A stretch of 36,189 nt of DNA from NCBI RefSeq assembly GCF_046097595.1, contig NZ_JBJUVG010000013.1:1-36189 (forward strand), read 5' to 3'. Under the pieces are notes generated by a model, which saw nothing but the letters and a program-made list of their open reading frames with translations, was not told where the DNA came from and ran no database searches. Below are positions 1 through 7,483 of this stretch, piece after piece. The translations under genes were made by a program, and so were the position numbers. This stretch comes from Peptococcus simiae. GTDB taxonomy: Bacteria > Bacillota > Peptococcia > Peptococcales > Peptococcaceae. The stretch's first letter is position 1. The number at the start of each line of letters is the position of its first letter.

Positions 1-22
1 CATCATAACAATTCACCTTATC

Positions 23-1159
23 TTAATGCACACGGAACGAGCGGATTTGGTTAATATTAGGCCAAATAGGTCCATTAATAACGTTCGCAGTATGGCCACT
101 AACTCTAATAGAACTATAAGAGGTCATTGGATCCTGTGTAATAATCACAGCATGGTACCATTGAGAACCATCTGTATAGTGGACCACTGTACCGGTTCTA
201 TCCAAATTATTCGGATATGTCGGTAAGTATTGGTAGCATCCATCTGCTCGGCCAGTATTGATTAACATATCACGCTGACCTTCTACATTAATAAATTGGT
301 AGCTATCTGGAGACCAGGAAGAAGTATAGGTCATCCCACCAGCATTAAGGCATTGCGAAGTAAAGTTTGCACAATCTCCACCTGAATAGCTATAGTCATT
401 AAAAGCAGGGTTTCTATTACTGCCGCCCCATCGTAACGCATAATTACATGCCCTAGCTTTAGAGTACATATAAGAAGTAGCACGTAATCCTGCTACTTGA
501 TTAGCTCTTTCTAAATTTTCATTCCTGCTATTAGCATCGGGAAGATTCAAATAATCAATTCCACCCAAATCTTGAATGATATCAGATGCAGCTGATCTTT
601 CTGCATTAGATTGAGCAAGTATCTGGTTGCTATCAAGCTCATTTAAGAAGTCATCCATAGCTAAATTCGTTCCATAAATTTCATCAACAACACGTACAAT
701 TTTCCAGCCATCATTAGTATTTTTCAGAATAAAGCCTTCATGGGTAGAAGAATAAAAAGGAAATGCTTCTGCATTATCATAAGATAATGTTTGTTCAATC
801 GTTCTTGTTGTTAATACTTTTAAAGTTTCATTATTGATTTTAACAACTTTATCAATATTGAAATCACTATTAGTATCTATAATCTTATATGCCGATTGCG
901 TCTCTTGGATATAATCATTTCGAGCAACTAACTGTAAAAAAAGGTCATGACTCACGAAAATATCCGATTCTAAAGGTATTTCCTTCTTTTCATAAGCGGA
1001 AACAACCGATTTGTTAAATTGCTCAAGCACCTGAACTGCATTATTCGAAAGATCTACTTTCGGATAACTAGCTGCTACTTCACTAGCAGTAACACATGTT
1101 GGTAATAAAAGCATCACACATAAAGCAAAGGCCAATAGACTTCTAACTTTGTTTTTCAT
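23..1159 (-). CDS. Secreted amidase-domain (Amidase_6-like) protein
   Basis: 378-residue exported protein. It has a classical signal peptide (residues 1 to about 26, basic start then a Leu-rich core). A middle region (about 60-170) ends in a 'DGWKIV' segment typical of the N-terminal part of Amidase_6 proteins. The C-terminal domain (about 230-378) carries the family pattern: GGDCANF with probable catalytic Cys263 and YHAVII with His336, followed by an SGHT motif. Members of this family are putative cysteine amidases or peptidoglycan-type hydrolases, so a cell-wall or extracellular role is inferred; the substrate is unknown. The start is supported by GAAGGGAG about 8 nt upstream. The gene is more AT-rich than the operon next to it. 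Its promoter resembles that of the 4130-1412 operon. A 20-codon ORF ends 1 nt before the start. Confidence 0.85.
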   Translation of the reverse strand: MKNKVRSLLAFALCVMLLLPTCVTASEVAASYPKVDLSNNAVQVLEQFNKSVVSAYEKKEIPLESDIFVSHDLFLQLVARNDYIQETQSAYKIIDTNSDFNIDKVVKINNETLKVLTTRTIEQTLSYDNAEAFPFYSSTHEGFILKNTNDGWKIVRVVDEIYGTNLAMDDFLNELDSNQILAQSNAERSAASDIIQDLGGIDYLNLPDANSRNENLERANQVAGLRATSYMYSKARACNYALRWGGSNRNPAFNDYSYSGGDCANFTSQCLNAGGMTYTSSWSPDSYQFINVEGQRDMLINTGRADGCYQYLPTYPNNLDRTGTVVHYTDGSQWYHAVIITQDPMTSYSSIRVSGHTANVINGPIWPNINQIRSFRVH

Positions 1160-1160
1160 T

Positions 1161-1223
1161 TTATATTCTCCCTTCTAAAAACAAGTGCTCTGTCTGCTGC
1201 CTCTCTGTATACCATTCTTTCAT
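1161..1223 (-). CDS. Possible 20-aa leader ORF upstream of the amidase gene
   Basis: A short ORF (begins MKEWYTERQQ, ends LEGRI) lies in the 5' leader of the amidase gene. It has its own AAGGGGG ribosome binding site 5 nt before the ATG. Its TAA stop is one base before the amidase ATG, and the amidase ribosome binding site falls inside its last codons. That arrangement would couple the two translationally. There is no signal peptide or recognised motif, and a chance ORF of this length is possible. Its placement between a likely regulated promoter and the gene is the main support. Confidence 0.35.
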   Translation of the reverse strand: MKEWYTERQQTEHLFLEGRI

Positions 1224-1269
1224 TCTCACCCCCTTCTTAACTGTTTTCTGCCCAATATCATTTAGCTAA

Positions 1270-1337
1270 ATTATAGCATGAAAAATGCGAATTATTTTTA
1301 CCTTGTCGATTTTTGTGCGATAGCCGTCGTTTTTTAT
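1270..1337 (-). promoter_or_regulatory. Promoter with 21-bp-phased direct repeat, copy 1
   Basis: On the minus strand a TATAAT -10 element (1270-1275) has no good -35 at 17 bp. Instead, 24 nt upstream lies a box with two CGAC half-sites exactly 21 bp apart (GTCG on the plus strand at 1305-1308 and 1326-1329). The same box, with two substitutions, and the same 24-nt spacing recur at 4224-4291. Two direct half-sites two helical turns apart just upstream of a weak -35 is the architecture of LytTR response-regulator promoters such as VirR or AgrA. Assignment to that family is inference. Confidence 0.6.
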
Positions 1338-1358
1338 TCCTTTTAGGTTATTTTCCTG

Positions 1359-1400
1359 AAAAAATAGGCCCGGTTAAGCGGAAATCTTAACCGGGCCTAT
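1359..1400 (-). terminator. Rho-independent terminator of the lipoprotein operon
   Basis: A perfect 15-bp stem (1364-1378 with 1386-1400, 7-nt loop) is followed on the minus strand by a run of six U (A at 1359-1364). It starts 12 nt past the lipoprotein stop codon. Confidence 0.9.
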
Positions 1401-1411
1401 GGGCTGATGGC

Positions 1412-1996
1412 TTATTGGTCATTGGTCGGCAGGGGCTCTAGGCCGCTTTGGGCGTAGGCGTCACGCAGGGCTTCTTCATCGGCCTTGGCCTGGGCCAGGA
1501 GCTGATCACTCCGGCTGATGAGGGCTGGCCAGTCGCCCTTCTCTTCTTCTAGGGCGCTTTGGGTATCTTGAGCCAGGGCCATGAGGTCTTTGGCGCTATT
1601 AACCATTTTCTCGTAAAAAGGGGTAAAGACTTCCTGCTGGTCTTTCGTCAAGGATGGGAATTCAACTGCTTTCGGGTCATTGCCGGCGATGGGTTTGACA
1701 AAGGTATTGATGCCGTGAGACGCTTTGATCCGGTTGAGGGCGGCTTCTTTATCCAGGGTCCCGGCCTGGGCCTGGGTCTGGATATCTTTGAGCCCTTCCA
1801 GGACCTGCCGGTAGACGGCGAATTGCTCCGGCATGGTTTCAACCAGGGCCTTGTCTTTCATTTCCTGGCTGATGGCCGGGCTGCTGGCGGGCTCGGCTGA
1901 ACTGGCGGCAGAGCCGGATGCGCCGGTATCTGTCGCACAGGCCGATGCCACCAGGGCAACTAAGAGGGTCATGGCAAGGAGGGGGTATTTTTTCAT
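1412..1996 (-). CDS. Hypothetical lipoprotein
   Basis: 194-residue protein with a lipoprotein signal peptide: a hydrophobic core at 5-17 and the lipobox-like ASAC with the lipidated Cys at 20. The mature part begins with an Ala/Ser/Thr-rich linker and then is largely predicted helix (Lys/Glu/Gln/Ala-rich, about 45-185). I do not recognise the family. It is the last gene of the three-gene operon that starts with the stalk-domain protein, 36 nt after the small membrane protein, and is followed at once by a strong terminator. It is therefore probably a surface-anchored partner of that exported protein. AAAGGGAT lies about 8 nt upstream of the ATG. Confidence 0.75.
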   Translation of the reverse strand: MKKYPLLAMTLLVALVASACATDTGASGSAASSAEPASSPAISQEMKDKALVETMPEQFAVYRQVLEGLKDIQTQAQAGTLDKEAALNRIKASHGINTFVKPIAGNDPKAVEFPSLTKDQQEVFTPFYEKMVNSAKDLMALAQDTQSALEEEKGDWPALISRSDQLLAQAKADEEALRDAYAQSGLEPLPTNDQ

Positions 1997-2032
1997 CAGA
2001 TTATCCCTTTCATGTGAGAGAGCGGTTTTTTC

Positions 2033-2443
2033 TTAGGCTTTCTTAGCCGGAGGCCTGTCTACGACCGGGCCGGTGAGCCAGCCGGCGGTATAGGCCAGGA
2101 GGTAAAGAACCGGCTTGACCTGGAGGGTCAGGCGGAAGTAACTTTCAGCCAGGCGGGCGTAGGTGCTGCCGGGGAAGCCAACTGGAAGGGCCAGGAGGCC
2201 AAGGTGCAGGACCAGGACCGCATAGAGCAGGATGGCCCAGACCGGTCGACCGGCGACTGGTGGCCCAAAGGCCCGGCGCGCACAGACCCCGCTTCCGGTA
2301 CAGGCCAGGAGGATGGCCCCTGTCCCCCCGATAAAGGTCAGGGGGCTGGCCGGAAAGGGGCCGGCTTGGTTCAGCCGGAAGGCGAGGATACTGCCAAGGG
2401 CGGCAAGGATAAGCACCAGGAAAAGGTAGGGCAGGCGGCGCAT
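2033..2443 (-). CDS. Small four-helix membrane protein, unknown function
   Basis: 136 residues with about four hydrophobic segments (roughly 5-22, 37-54, 67-88 and 108-127) and a short basic C-terminus (PPAKKA). No family is recognised. AAGGAGG lies 7 nt before the ATG. It sits between the stalk-domain protein (22-nt gap) and the lipoprotein (36-nt gap), so the three are very likely one transcript. An accessory membrane role for the exported neighbours is inference only. Confidence 0.7.
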   Translation of the reverse strand: MRRLPYLFLVLILAALGSILAFRLNQAGPFPASPLTFIGGTGAILLACTGSGVCARRAFGPPVAGRPVWAILLYAVLVLHLGLLALPVGFPGSTYARLAESYFRLTLQVKPVLYLLAYTAGWLTGPVVDRPPAKKA

Positions 2444-2465
2444 GGTAGGCCTCCTTGCTGCTTAC

Positions 2466-4130
2466 TTAGGCGATGGGTAAGAGGGCTAGGCTACCATCTG
2501 TATAAAAGACCAGCTTAGCGACACCGTTTAAGTTTTCTGTTTGGTAGAGGTCTTCGGGATGGTGGTCCCGGTAGGCTTTTAAGTGCTTGTCATAGTCTTT
2601 TATGAGTTTGTCGAAATTTTGCTGGGCATTGGGGTCCTTGGCCAGGTCTTGTAGGTGGCTGGCTGTGGCCTCAAAAAAGCCTGTTAAGCTTTGGGCAGCA
2701 ACCGGATACTGCTTTTGGAAGGCGGCTACCCGGTCACTGAAAGAGGCTTCCTTATCCATTTTTGAAAAGGAGGCCTTCATTAAGGCCAGCGGCGTCCGCA
2801 GCCGGTCCAGGTCACCCCGGCTTTCCAGCCGCACATAGGCGAGGGAGGCCTGGTCCACTGCTTTTTCTGCCGCTTCAAAACTGGCAAAAGACTGGGCCTG
2901 GTTGGCCAGGAGCTGCATAAAGAGGTCGTGGTGGACTTTGACTTGGGCTTGCCCTTCATCGGCTGTTAGGTCGCCGTCGTGAATGGTTTTTTCATTGACA
3001 AAGGATAGCTTGGGGGCCGGCCCGACCTTGGAGCCGGCAGGCAGCTTGTTTAGGTCAATCTCCCGGGCTGTCCCCCGGCCTTGCTGATCTGTAGCGATGA
3101 GCTTGCCGTCTTTCATGGAGAAGGTGCTGGTATTGACGGGGAAGGCCAGGTCGTGGCTGGTCACTTGGCCGCTGGCGGTATCGGCGATGTAGAGGCGGTT
3201 GGGCTGGATGGGGTTGGTCCAGCTGGCGGCGCCGGTGCCGTCGGTGTAGTAGACTTTGCTGCCGTCAACGTAGAAGTGGCTGGATCCGAAAACGTCGGTC
3301 AGGTAGATGAGGGCTTGGTCTTTGACTTGGAAGAGGGGGACTTTTTGGCTAAAGTCTTGGCCTTGGGTCATCAGGCCCAGGTAGGTAACGCCCTGGATGG
3401 TCTCTTTTAAGACGAGGGGGTTGGTGGCTGTTTGGGTTAAGGGGGTGTAGCCGGCAGGGAGGGTTAGCTCTTGGATGCCGGTGTCATTGGCCCGGAGGAC
3501 TTTGGTCCCGATGACTTGGTAGAGGGGTTCTTTCCCCTGGTAGACCCAGACGGTCCGGCTGGGGCTATCCCAGTAGATGTGGCCGTAGAGTTGGGCAAAG
3601 TCTCTGGCCGGGAGGTAGGTCCGGTTATTGGTCAGGGTGGTCAGGGTGGCAAAGCGGCCGGCTTGGCCATTGGCGGTGTAGGCGGCCTGGCCGACGGTGA
3701 GGGTGACGTCAACGGTGCCGGCGGCGCCGGTGATGTGGATGGTGCCGTCAGGTTGCCAGTCGGTTTGGTAGCCAAAGGCGTCATTGACGACCCGGAGGGG
3801 GATCATGGTCCGGCCCTGGTTGTTGATATAGGGGGCGCCTTCTGCGGCGGTGGTCCGGCAGACCTGGCTATTGACCACCAGGGTCAGGTCCCAGGAGGCC
3901 ACTTGGTCAGACCCGGCCGGCAGGGGTCTGCCCAGCTTGGCAGCGACGGTATCCGGGTGGGTATTGCCTTGAGCATCGACCAGGTCACCGAAGGCGTCTT
4001 TGGTGAGAGAATTGTCGGTGGTTGAGGGCTTGACGATGGTGGTTGGGCCAGGGCTGTCGGTAGCCCAGCCGGCTACCGGGGCCAGGGCAAAGAGGACCAG
4101 GGTCACGGTGGCAATACATTTTCTCAACAT
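2466..4130 (-). CDS. Secreted stalk-domain protein (copper amine oxidase N-terminal-like)
   Basis: About 554 residues. A signal peptide (MLRKCIATV..., cleaved near AGWA) is followed by two copies of the copper-amine-oxidase N-terminal-like 'stalk' domain (about 86-200, with TMIPLRVV and RTYLPARDF motifs). Next comes a beta-rich region with YYTDG/YIADT-like blades (about 205-370) and a helical C-terminal part (about 400-535). Stalk domains occur in many clostridial surface proteins without oxidase activity, so the role is probably in the cell envelope. The longest ORF begins at 4139, but AGAAAGG abuts that ATG and lies 9 nt before the ATG at 4130, which I prefer. First gene of the operon. Its VHHDLFMQLLA segment echoes VSHDLFLQLVA in the amidase protein. 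Confidence 0.8.
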   Translation of the reverse strand: MLRKCIATVTLVLFALAPVAGWATDSPGPTTIVKPSTTDNSLTKDAFGDLVDAQGNTHPDTVAAKLGRPLPAGSDQVASWDLTLVVNSQVCRTTAAEGAPYINNQGRTMIPLRVVNDAFGYQTDWQPDGTIHITGAAGTVDVTLTVGQAAYTANGQAGRFATLTTLTNNRTYLPARDFAQLYGHIYWDSPSRTVWVYQGKEPLYQVIGTKVLRANDTGIQELTLPAGYTPLTQTATNPLVLKETIQGVTYLGLMTQGQDFSQKVPLFQVKDQALIYLTDVFGSSHFYVDGSKVYYTDGTGAASWTNPIQPNRLYIADTASGQVTSHDLAFPVNTSTFSMKDGKLIATDQQGRGTAREIDLNKLPAGSKVGPAPKLSFVNEKTIHDGDLTADEGQAQVKVHHDLFMQLLANQAQSFASFEAAEKAVDQASLAYVRLESRGDLDRLRTPLALMKASFSKMDKEASFSDRVAAFQKQYPVAAQSLTGFFEATASHLQDLAKDPNAQQNFDKLIKDYDKHLKAYRDHHPEDLYQTENLNGVAKLVFYTDGSLALLPIA

Positions 4131-4144
4131 GCTAATCATCCTTT

Positions 4145-4186
4145 CTAAGGAACAGGGCTTAGGCGAGGGGGTGGACCTAAGGGCAT
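4145..4186 (-). CDS. Possible 13-aa proline-rich leader peptide
   Basis: A short ORF, MPLGPPPRLSPVP, lies in the leader of the stalk-protein operon. AAGGGG is 6 nt before its ATG, and its TAG stop is 14 nt before the preferred start of the downstream gene. The Pro-Pro-Pro run is a known ribosome-pausing motif. Three short segments of the leader (4176-4181, 4158-4163, 4145-4150 on the plus strand) can form alternative CTTAGG/CCTAAG-type pairings, the last next to the ribosome binding site. This looks like an attenuation arrangement, but the stems are only 5-6 bp and a chance ORF is possible. Confidence 0.3.
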   Translation of the reverse strand: MPLGPPPRLSPVP

Positions 4187-4223
4187 TTACTTCCCCTTAT
4201 TTTCCCCCTATTCTGATATCTTT

Positions 4224-4291
4224 ATTATAGCATAGAATGCCTGAAATATATTGACCTTGTCGATTTTTCTGCCATAGCCGTCGTTTTTTTT
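4224..4291 (-). promoter_or_regulatory. Promoter with 21-bp-phased direct repeat, copy 2
   Basis: On the minus strand TATAAT (4224-4229) is preceded, with 24 nt between, by a box holding CGAC half-sites 21 bp apart (GTCG on the plus strand at 4259-4262 and 4280-4283). The box matches the one at 1300-1337 with two mismatches, and the spacing to -10 is identical. It drives the stalk-protein operon. LytTR-type control is inferred from the layout. Confidence 0.6.
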
Positions 4292-4354
4292 GCCCACTTG
4301 AGTCAAGAGCTGCCGCCTGAATAGAAAAACCTATGGCCGGAAGGGCCCTAGGGA

Positions 4355-4390
4355 CAAAAATACCGGCTGCAAGTCAGGCTTGCAGCCGGT
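4355..4390 (-). terminator. Terminator of the pst-pho operon
   Basis: A perfect 12-bp GC-rich stem (4362-4373 with 4379-4390, 5-nt loop) is followed on the minus strand by a U-rich tract (A at 4356-4360). It lies 19 nt beyond the stop of the sensor kinase gene. Confidence 0.88.
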
Positions 4391-4408
4391 GGGTATGCTG
4401 GTTCGTGC

Positions 4409-6124
4409 TTACAGGTCTTCCGGGAGGCCGAGGGCGTCGGCGGATAGGAAGTGGACGGTGATGGTGGTGCCGCGGCCGGGGGCGCTGTCGACGTCAATGG
4501 TGCCATGGTGGCGCTGGACGATGTGCTTGACGATGGATAGGCCTAGGCCGCTACCGGAGGCCGTTTTACTGCTGTGGCTGGTATCCACCCGGTAGAAGCG
4601 TTCAAAGAGCCGGCTCTGCATGTCTTTAGGAATGCCGGCGCCGTTGTCGCTGACGGAGATGAGGACTTCATCCCCTTCTTCCATGACGGAAATATGGACG
4701 TAGCCACCGGGGATATTGTACTTGATGGCATTATCCACCAGGTTACCGAGCATGTCGGCCAGGAGGACTTCGTTGCCGAAGACGGCGGCCTTGGTCTCCA
4801 TGGCGGACAGGCGGACTTCATTCTTTTCGGCGATCCGGTCAAAGCGATCCATGACTTGGTTGATGACATCCTGGATATGAACCCGGTTGTCACCGTCGAG
4901 CTCGCCCTGTTCAATGGCTGACAGCCGCATGATGTGGTCGATCAGCTCTAAGAGGCGGCCGGCTTCGGTATAGATGTGCTGGGCAAAATGGCGGCGGTCT
5001 TCTTCGCTCTTGACCATGTCATTGGCCAGCATTTCGGCAAAGCCGGAGATGGAGGTCAGGGGGGTCTTGAGCTCATGGCTGACATTGGCGGAAAATTCTT
5101 CCCGGGCCTGTTGGGCGGAGACTTGGTCGGTGACATCCAAAAGGAGGATAATGGCGCCGACGATGGCGTCATCCCGGTAAACAGGGTTGACGAAGAAGCG
5201 GCCAATAATAGACCCATGCTTGAGGAGGTTGGATGAGGAATGGCCTTTTTCAGCCAGCTCGACGGCCTCTAAAAGTTCGGGCTGCCGGGAAAGGGCAATC
5301 ATGTGCTCGCCGACAGTGGGCATGACATAGGGGGTGAAGAAGTTGATGGCGCTGGCATTGACGGCCAGGACCTGGTGGTCCTTGTCCAAAAGGACCAGGC
5401 CTTCTTCCATGTTTTCAATAATATCGTTGATGGTGGCCCGTTCACTCCGGAGGGTTTCCAGGTGGTCTTCAATGGTCTCCCGCTGGCTGATGATTTCTCT
5501 GAAGAAGGGTTCCAGCTCATCATAGCTTTCCGGCAGCTGACCGTGGGTGAGGTCATCAGCGGCTTCTTCGATAGGCCGGAGGAACCACTTGGTCAGGGAC
5601 CGGGAGGCAATCATGCTCAGGAGAAAGAGCCCCAGGACCATGACAAAGATAGCGGGCAGCATCCGCAGGAAGACCCCAAACATGGTGCTGCTGTCCCGGG
5701 CCAGGCGGAGGACTTGGTCAGTCCCGGGGACTCGGACAGCGCTGTAATGGGTTTCGACCCCCAGGGTCTTGCTGACCCGTTGGTCAGCGGCCCGGCCTAA
5801 GGACAGGGCTGTGGATATTTCCGGCCGCTCCTTGTGGTTGGCCATAGAGGCGGCATCGCTTTGGTTGTCGTAAATCACCCGGCCATCTCCCTCTACCAGG
5901 GTAATCCGCAGGTCTTCTTGCCGGACCGGTTCAAAGCTGGCCAGGTAGGAGACCTTGTCATCTCTACCGGCTATGCCCTGGGCCAGGGCCAGGGTTTCAT
6001 TCATGAGGGCATCGCCCTGCTGGCGGGAGTAAAAGGTGTAGTAGCCAAAGATGGAAATCACCGTATTGAGCAGGAGGGTGATGAGGATGGTCAGGCAGAG
6101 GGTTTTAAACAAGCGACTTTTCAA
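4409..6124 (-). CDS. phoR: Phosphate-regulon sensor histidine kinase PhoR
   Basis: 571-residue membrane histidine kinase. Order: TM1 (about 7-31), extracytoplasmic sensor (about 32-152), TM2 (154-175), HAMP-like linker, PAS domain (about 232-335), HisKA with phospho-acceptor His350 in SHELKTP, and HATPase with N-box Asn461/Asn465, G1 DNGAGIP (493-499) and G2 GSGLGL (524-529). All catalytic boxes are intact. The start overlaps the phoB stop by 4 nt (ATGA), and the gene closes the pst-phoU-phoB operon. Together these identify it as the PhoR/PhoB pair that senses phosphate limitation via the Pst transporter and PhoU. The large extracytoplasmic domain is of the Gram-positive PhoR/WalK kind rather than the minimal E. 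coli type. Confidence 0.93.
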   Translation of the reverse strand: MKSRLFKTLCLTILITLLLNTVISIFGYYTFYSRQQGDALMNETLALAQGIAGRDDKVSYLASFEPVRQEDLRITLVEGDGRVIYDNQSDAASMANHKERPEISTALSLGRAADQRVSKTLGVETHYSAVRVPGTDQVLRLARDSSTMFGVFLRMLPAIFVMVLGLFLLSMIASRSLTKWFLRPIEEAADDLTHGQLPESYDELEPFFREIISQRETIEDHLETLRSERATINDIIENMEEGLVLLDKDHQVLAVNASAINFFTPYVMPTVGEHMIALSRQPELLEAVELAEKGHSSSNLLKHGSIIGRFFVNPVYRDDAIVGAIILLLDVTDQVSAQQAREEFSANVSHELKTPLTSISGFAEMLANDMVKSEEDRRHFAQHIYTEAGRLLELIDHIMRLSAIEQGELDGDNRVHIQDVINQVMDRFDRIAEKNEVRLSAMETKAAVFGNEVLLADMLGNLVDNAIKYNIPGGYVHISVMEEGDEVLISVSDNGAGIPKDMQSRLFERFYRVDTSHSSKTASGSGLGLSIVKHIVQRHHGTIDVDSAPGRGTTITVHFLSADALGLPEDL

Positions 6125-6813
6125 GTCTGGGCACCTCCTTCCAATTTATAGCCTACGCCGCGCACGGTCTGAATGAGGTAGTCTTCGCTGCCGAGCTTTT
6201 GGCGCAGGAGGCGGATGTGCATATCTACAGTCCGACTCTCCCCTTCAGCTGCAAAGCCCCAAACAGACTCTAGCAGCTGGTCTCTTGAGAGGGCTAGGCC
6301 ATTATTGAGCATCAGGTAGTGTAAGAGTTCAAATTCTTTAAAGGTAAAATGGATTTCTTCTCCATTCACTTCGACGGTCCGGCGGGCCGGGTCCAGGCGG
6401 ACCTTATCAATTTGCACCGGGGCATCTTCCGGGGCTATAGCCTGGCCTCTGCCGGCCCGGCGCAGGAGGGCCTTGACCCGGGCCAGGAGCTCCATGACAC
6501 CGAAGGGCTTGGTCATGTAGTCATCGGCGCCGAGCTCCAGGGCTTCTACCTTGTCATACTCATTGCCTTTGGCGGTCAGCATCATGATGGGCAGGTCTTC
6601 GCCACCGGCCCGGGCACGAATTTTTTTCAAAATCGAAATGCCGTCTTCATCCGGAAGCATGATATCTAAAATAAGCAGGTCCGGCTGAACGTCTGAGCCA
6701 TGAAAGGCTTCGGCGGTGTCAAAACCGTGGGCCCGGTAGCCGTCATTATCCAAGGCGTAACAAACCAGTTTTCGGATGGCGGCATCGTCTTCAATGATGA
6801 CAATGTCTGGCAT
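6121..6813 (-). CDS. phoB: Phosphate-regulon response regulator PhoB/PhoP
   Basis: 230-residue OmpR-family response regulator. The receiver domain (1 to about 118) has the acidic pair Asp9/Asp10, phospho-acceptor Asp50 (LILDIMLP), Thr80 and Lys102 (TKPFG). The C-terminal winged helix (about 130-225) contains the SRDQLLESVWG and SRTVDMHIRLLRQKL segments typical of PhoB. It would bind Pho boxes such as the TTTACA repeats upstream of pstS in this window, closing an autoregulatory loop. The gene follows phoU by 15 nt and overlaps phoR by 4 nt. Confidence 0.93.
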   Translation of the reverse strand: MPDIVIIEDDAAIRKLVCYALDNDGYRAHGFDTAEAFHGSDVQPDLLILDIMLPDEDGISILKKIRARAGGEDLPIMMLTAKGNEYDKVEALELGADDYMTKPFGVMELLARVKALLRRAGRGQAIAPEDAPVQIDKVRLDPARRTVEVNGEEIHFTFKEFELLHYLMLNNGLALSRDQLLESVWGFAAEGESRTVDMHIRLLRQKLGSEDYLIQTVRGVGYKLEGGAQT

Positions 6814-6828
6814 GGTTTTCCTCGCTTT

Positions 6829-7473
6829 CTAGCGATTCAACTCGCCGGTAATTGTATAATCGACCCAATGGGCCATATTCACAATATGGTCGCCAATGCG
6901 TTCATAATATTTAGCAATTAATATGACTTGAATCGCCGTTTCAATATCATCGGTTTCATTCTTGATTTTGACAACCAAATCTGTTTGTAGGTCCCGGTAG
7001 ATCCGGTCTACAACGTCATCAGAGGCAATGACCTCCTTAGCCATTTCCAGGTCACTGCCGACAAAGGCATTGATGACATCGGCCAGCATCCGCTCGGTGA
7101 CATCCCCCATCTGCCGGAGGGGGTTGCTGTCTTCAGACCCGCAAATATCCGGGTGCCGGAGGGTCATTTCTGCAATGTTGGCGGCCTGGTCACCGATCCG
7201 GTTGACGTCGGTGATCATTTTCAGCACGCTGGAAACCAGGCGGAGGTCGCCGGCCACCGGCTGTTCCTTTAAGAGGACATTCAGGCAGCGGCGCTCAATG
7301 GTTTGGTCCAGGCGCTCTACTTCGTCATTGGCTTCAACGGCCCGCTCAACGACATCAGGCACCTGGGCTGCCAGGGACTGGGTGGCCATATGAATGGCGT
7401 CTTCTGCAAAGCTGACCATCCGGACCATTTCGCTGTTGAGGGCCATTATTTCATTATCTAACCGTTCTCGCAT
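6829..7473 (-). CDS. phoU: Phosphate signalling protein PhoU
   Basis: 214 residues, the usual PhoU length, made of two PhoU helical-bundle repeats. Characteristic acidic metal-binding segments appear in DVNRIGDQAANI and in the C-terminal YYERIGDHIVNMA. PhoU links the Pst transporter to PhoR and restrains phosphate uptake and Pho signalling. The longest ORF starts at 7575, but that would overlap pstB by about 90 nt. The ATG at 7473 has TAAGGAGG 5 nt upstream, lies 10 nt after the pstB stop and matches the family N-terminus (MRERLDNEI), so I take it as the start. Confidence 0.93.
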   Translation of the reverse strand: MRERLDNEIMALNSEMVRMVSFAEDAIHMATQSLAAQVPDVVERAVEANDEVERLDQTIERRCLNVLLKEQPVAGDLRLVSSVLKMITDVNRIGDQAANIAEMTLRHPDICGSEDSNPLRQMGDVTERMLADVINAFVGSDLEMAKEVIASDDVVDRIYRDLQTDLVVKIKNETDDIETAIQVILIAKYYERIGDHIVNMAHWVDYTITGELNR

Positions 7474-7483
7474 AAGAACCTCC

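Noticed and set aside
3471..4025. Long plus-strand ORF (184 codons) antisense to the stalk-domain gene
   Set aside because: Gly/Val/Asp-rich composition is the mirror of a GC-rich coding frame on the other strand. It has no ribosome binding site and no recognisable domain.
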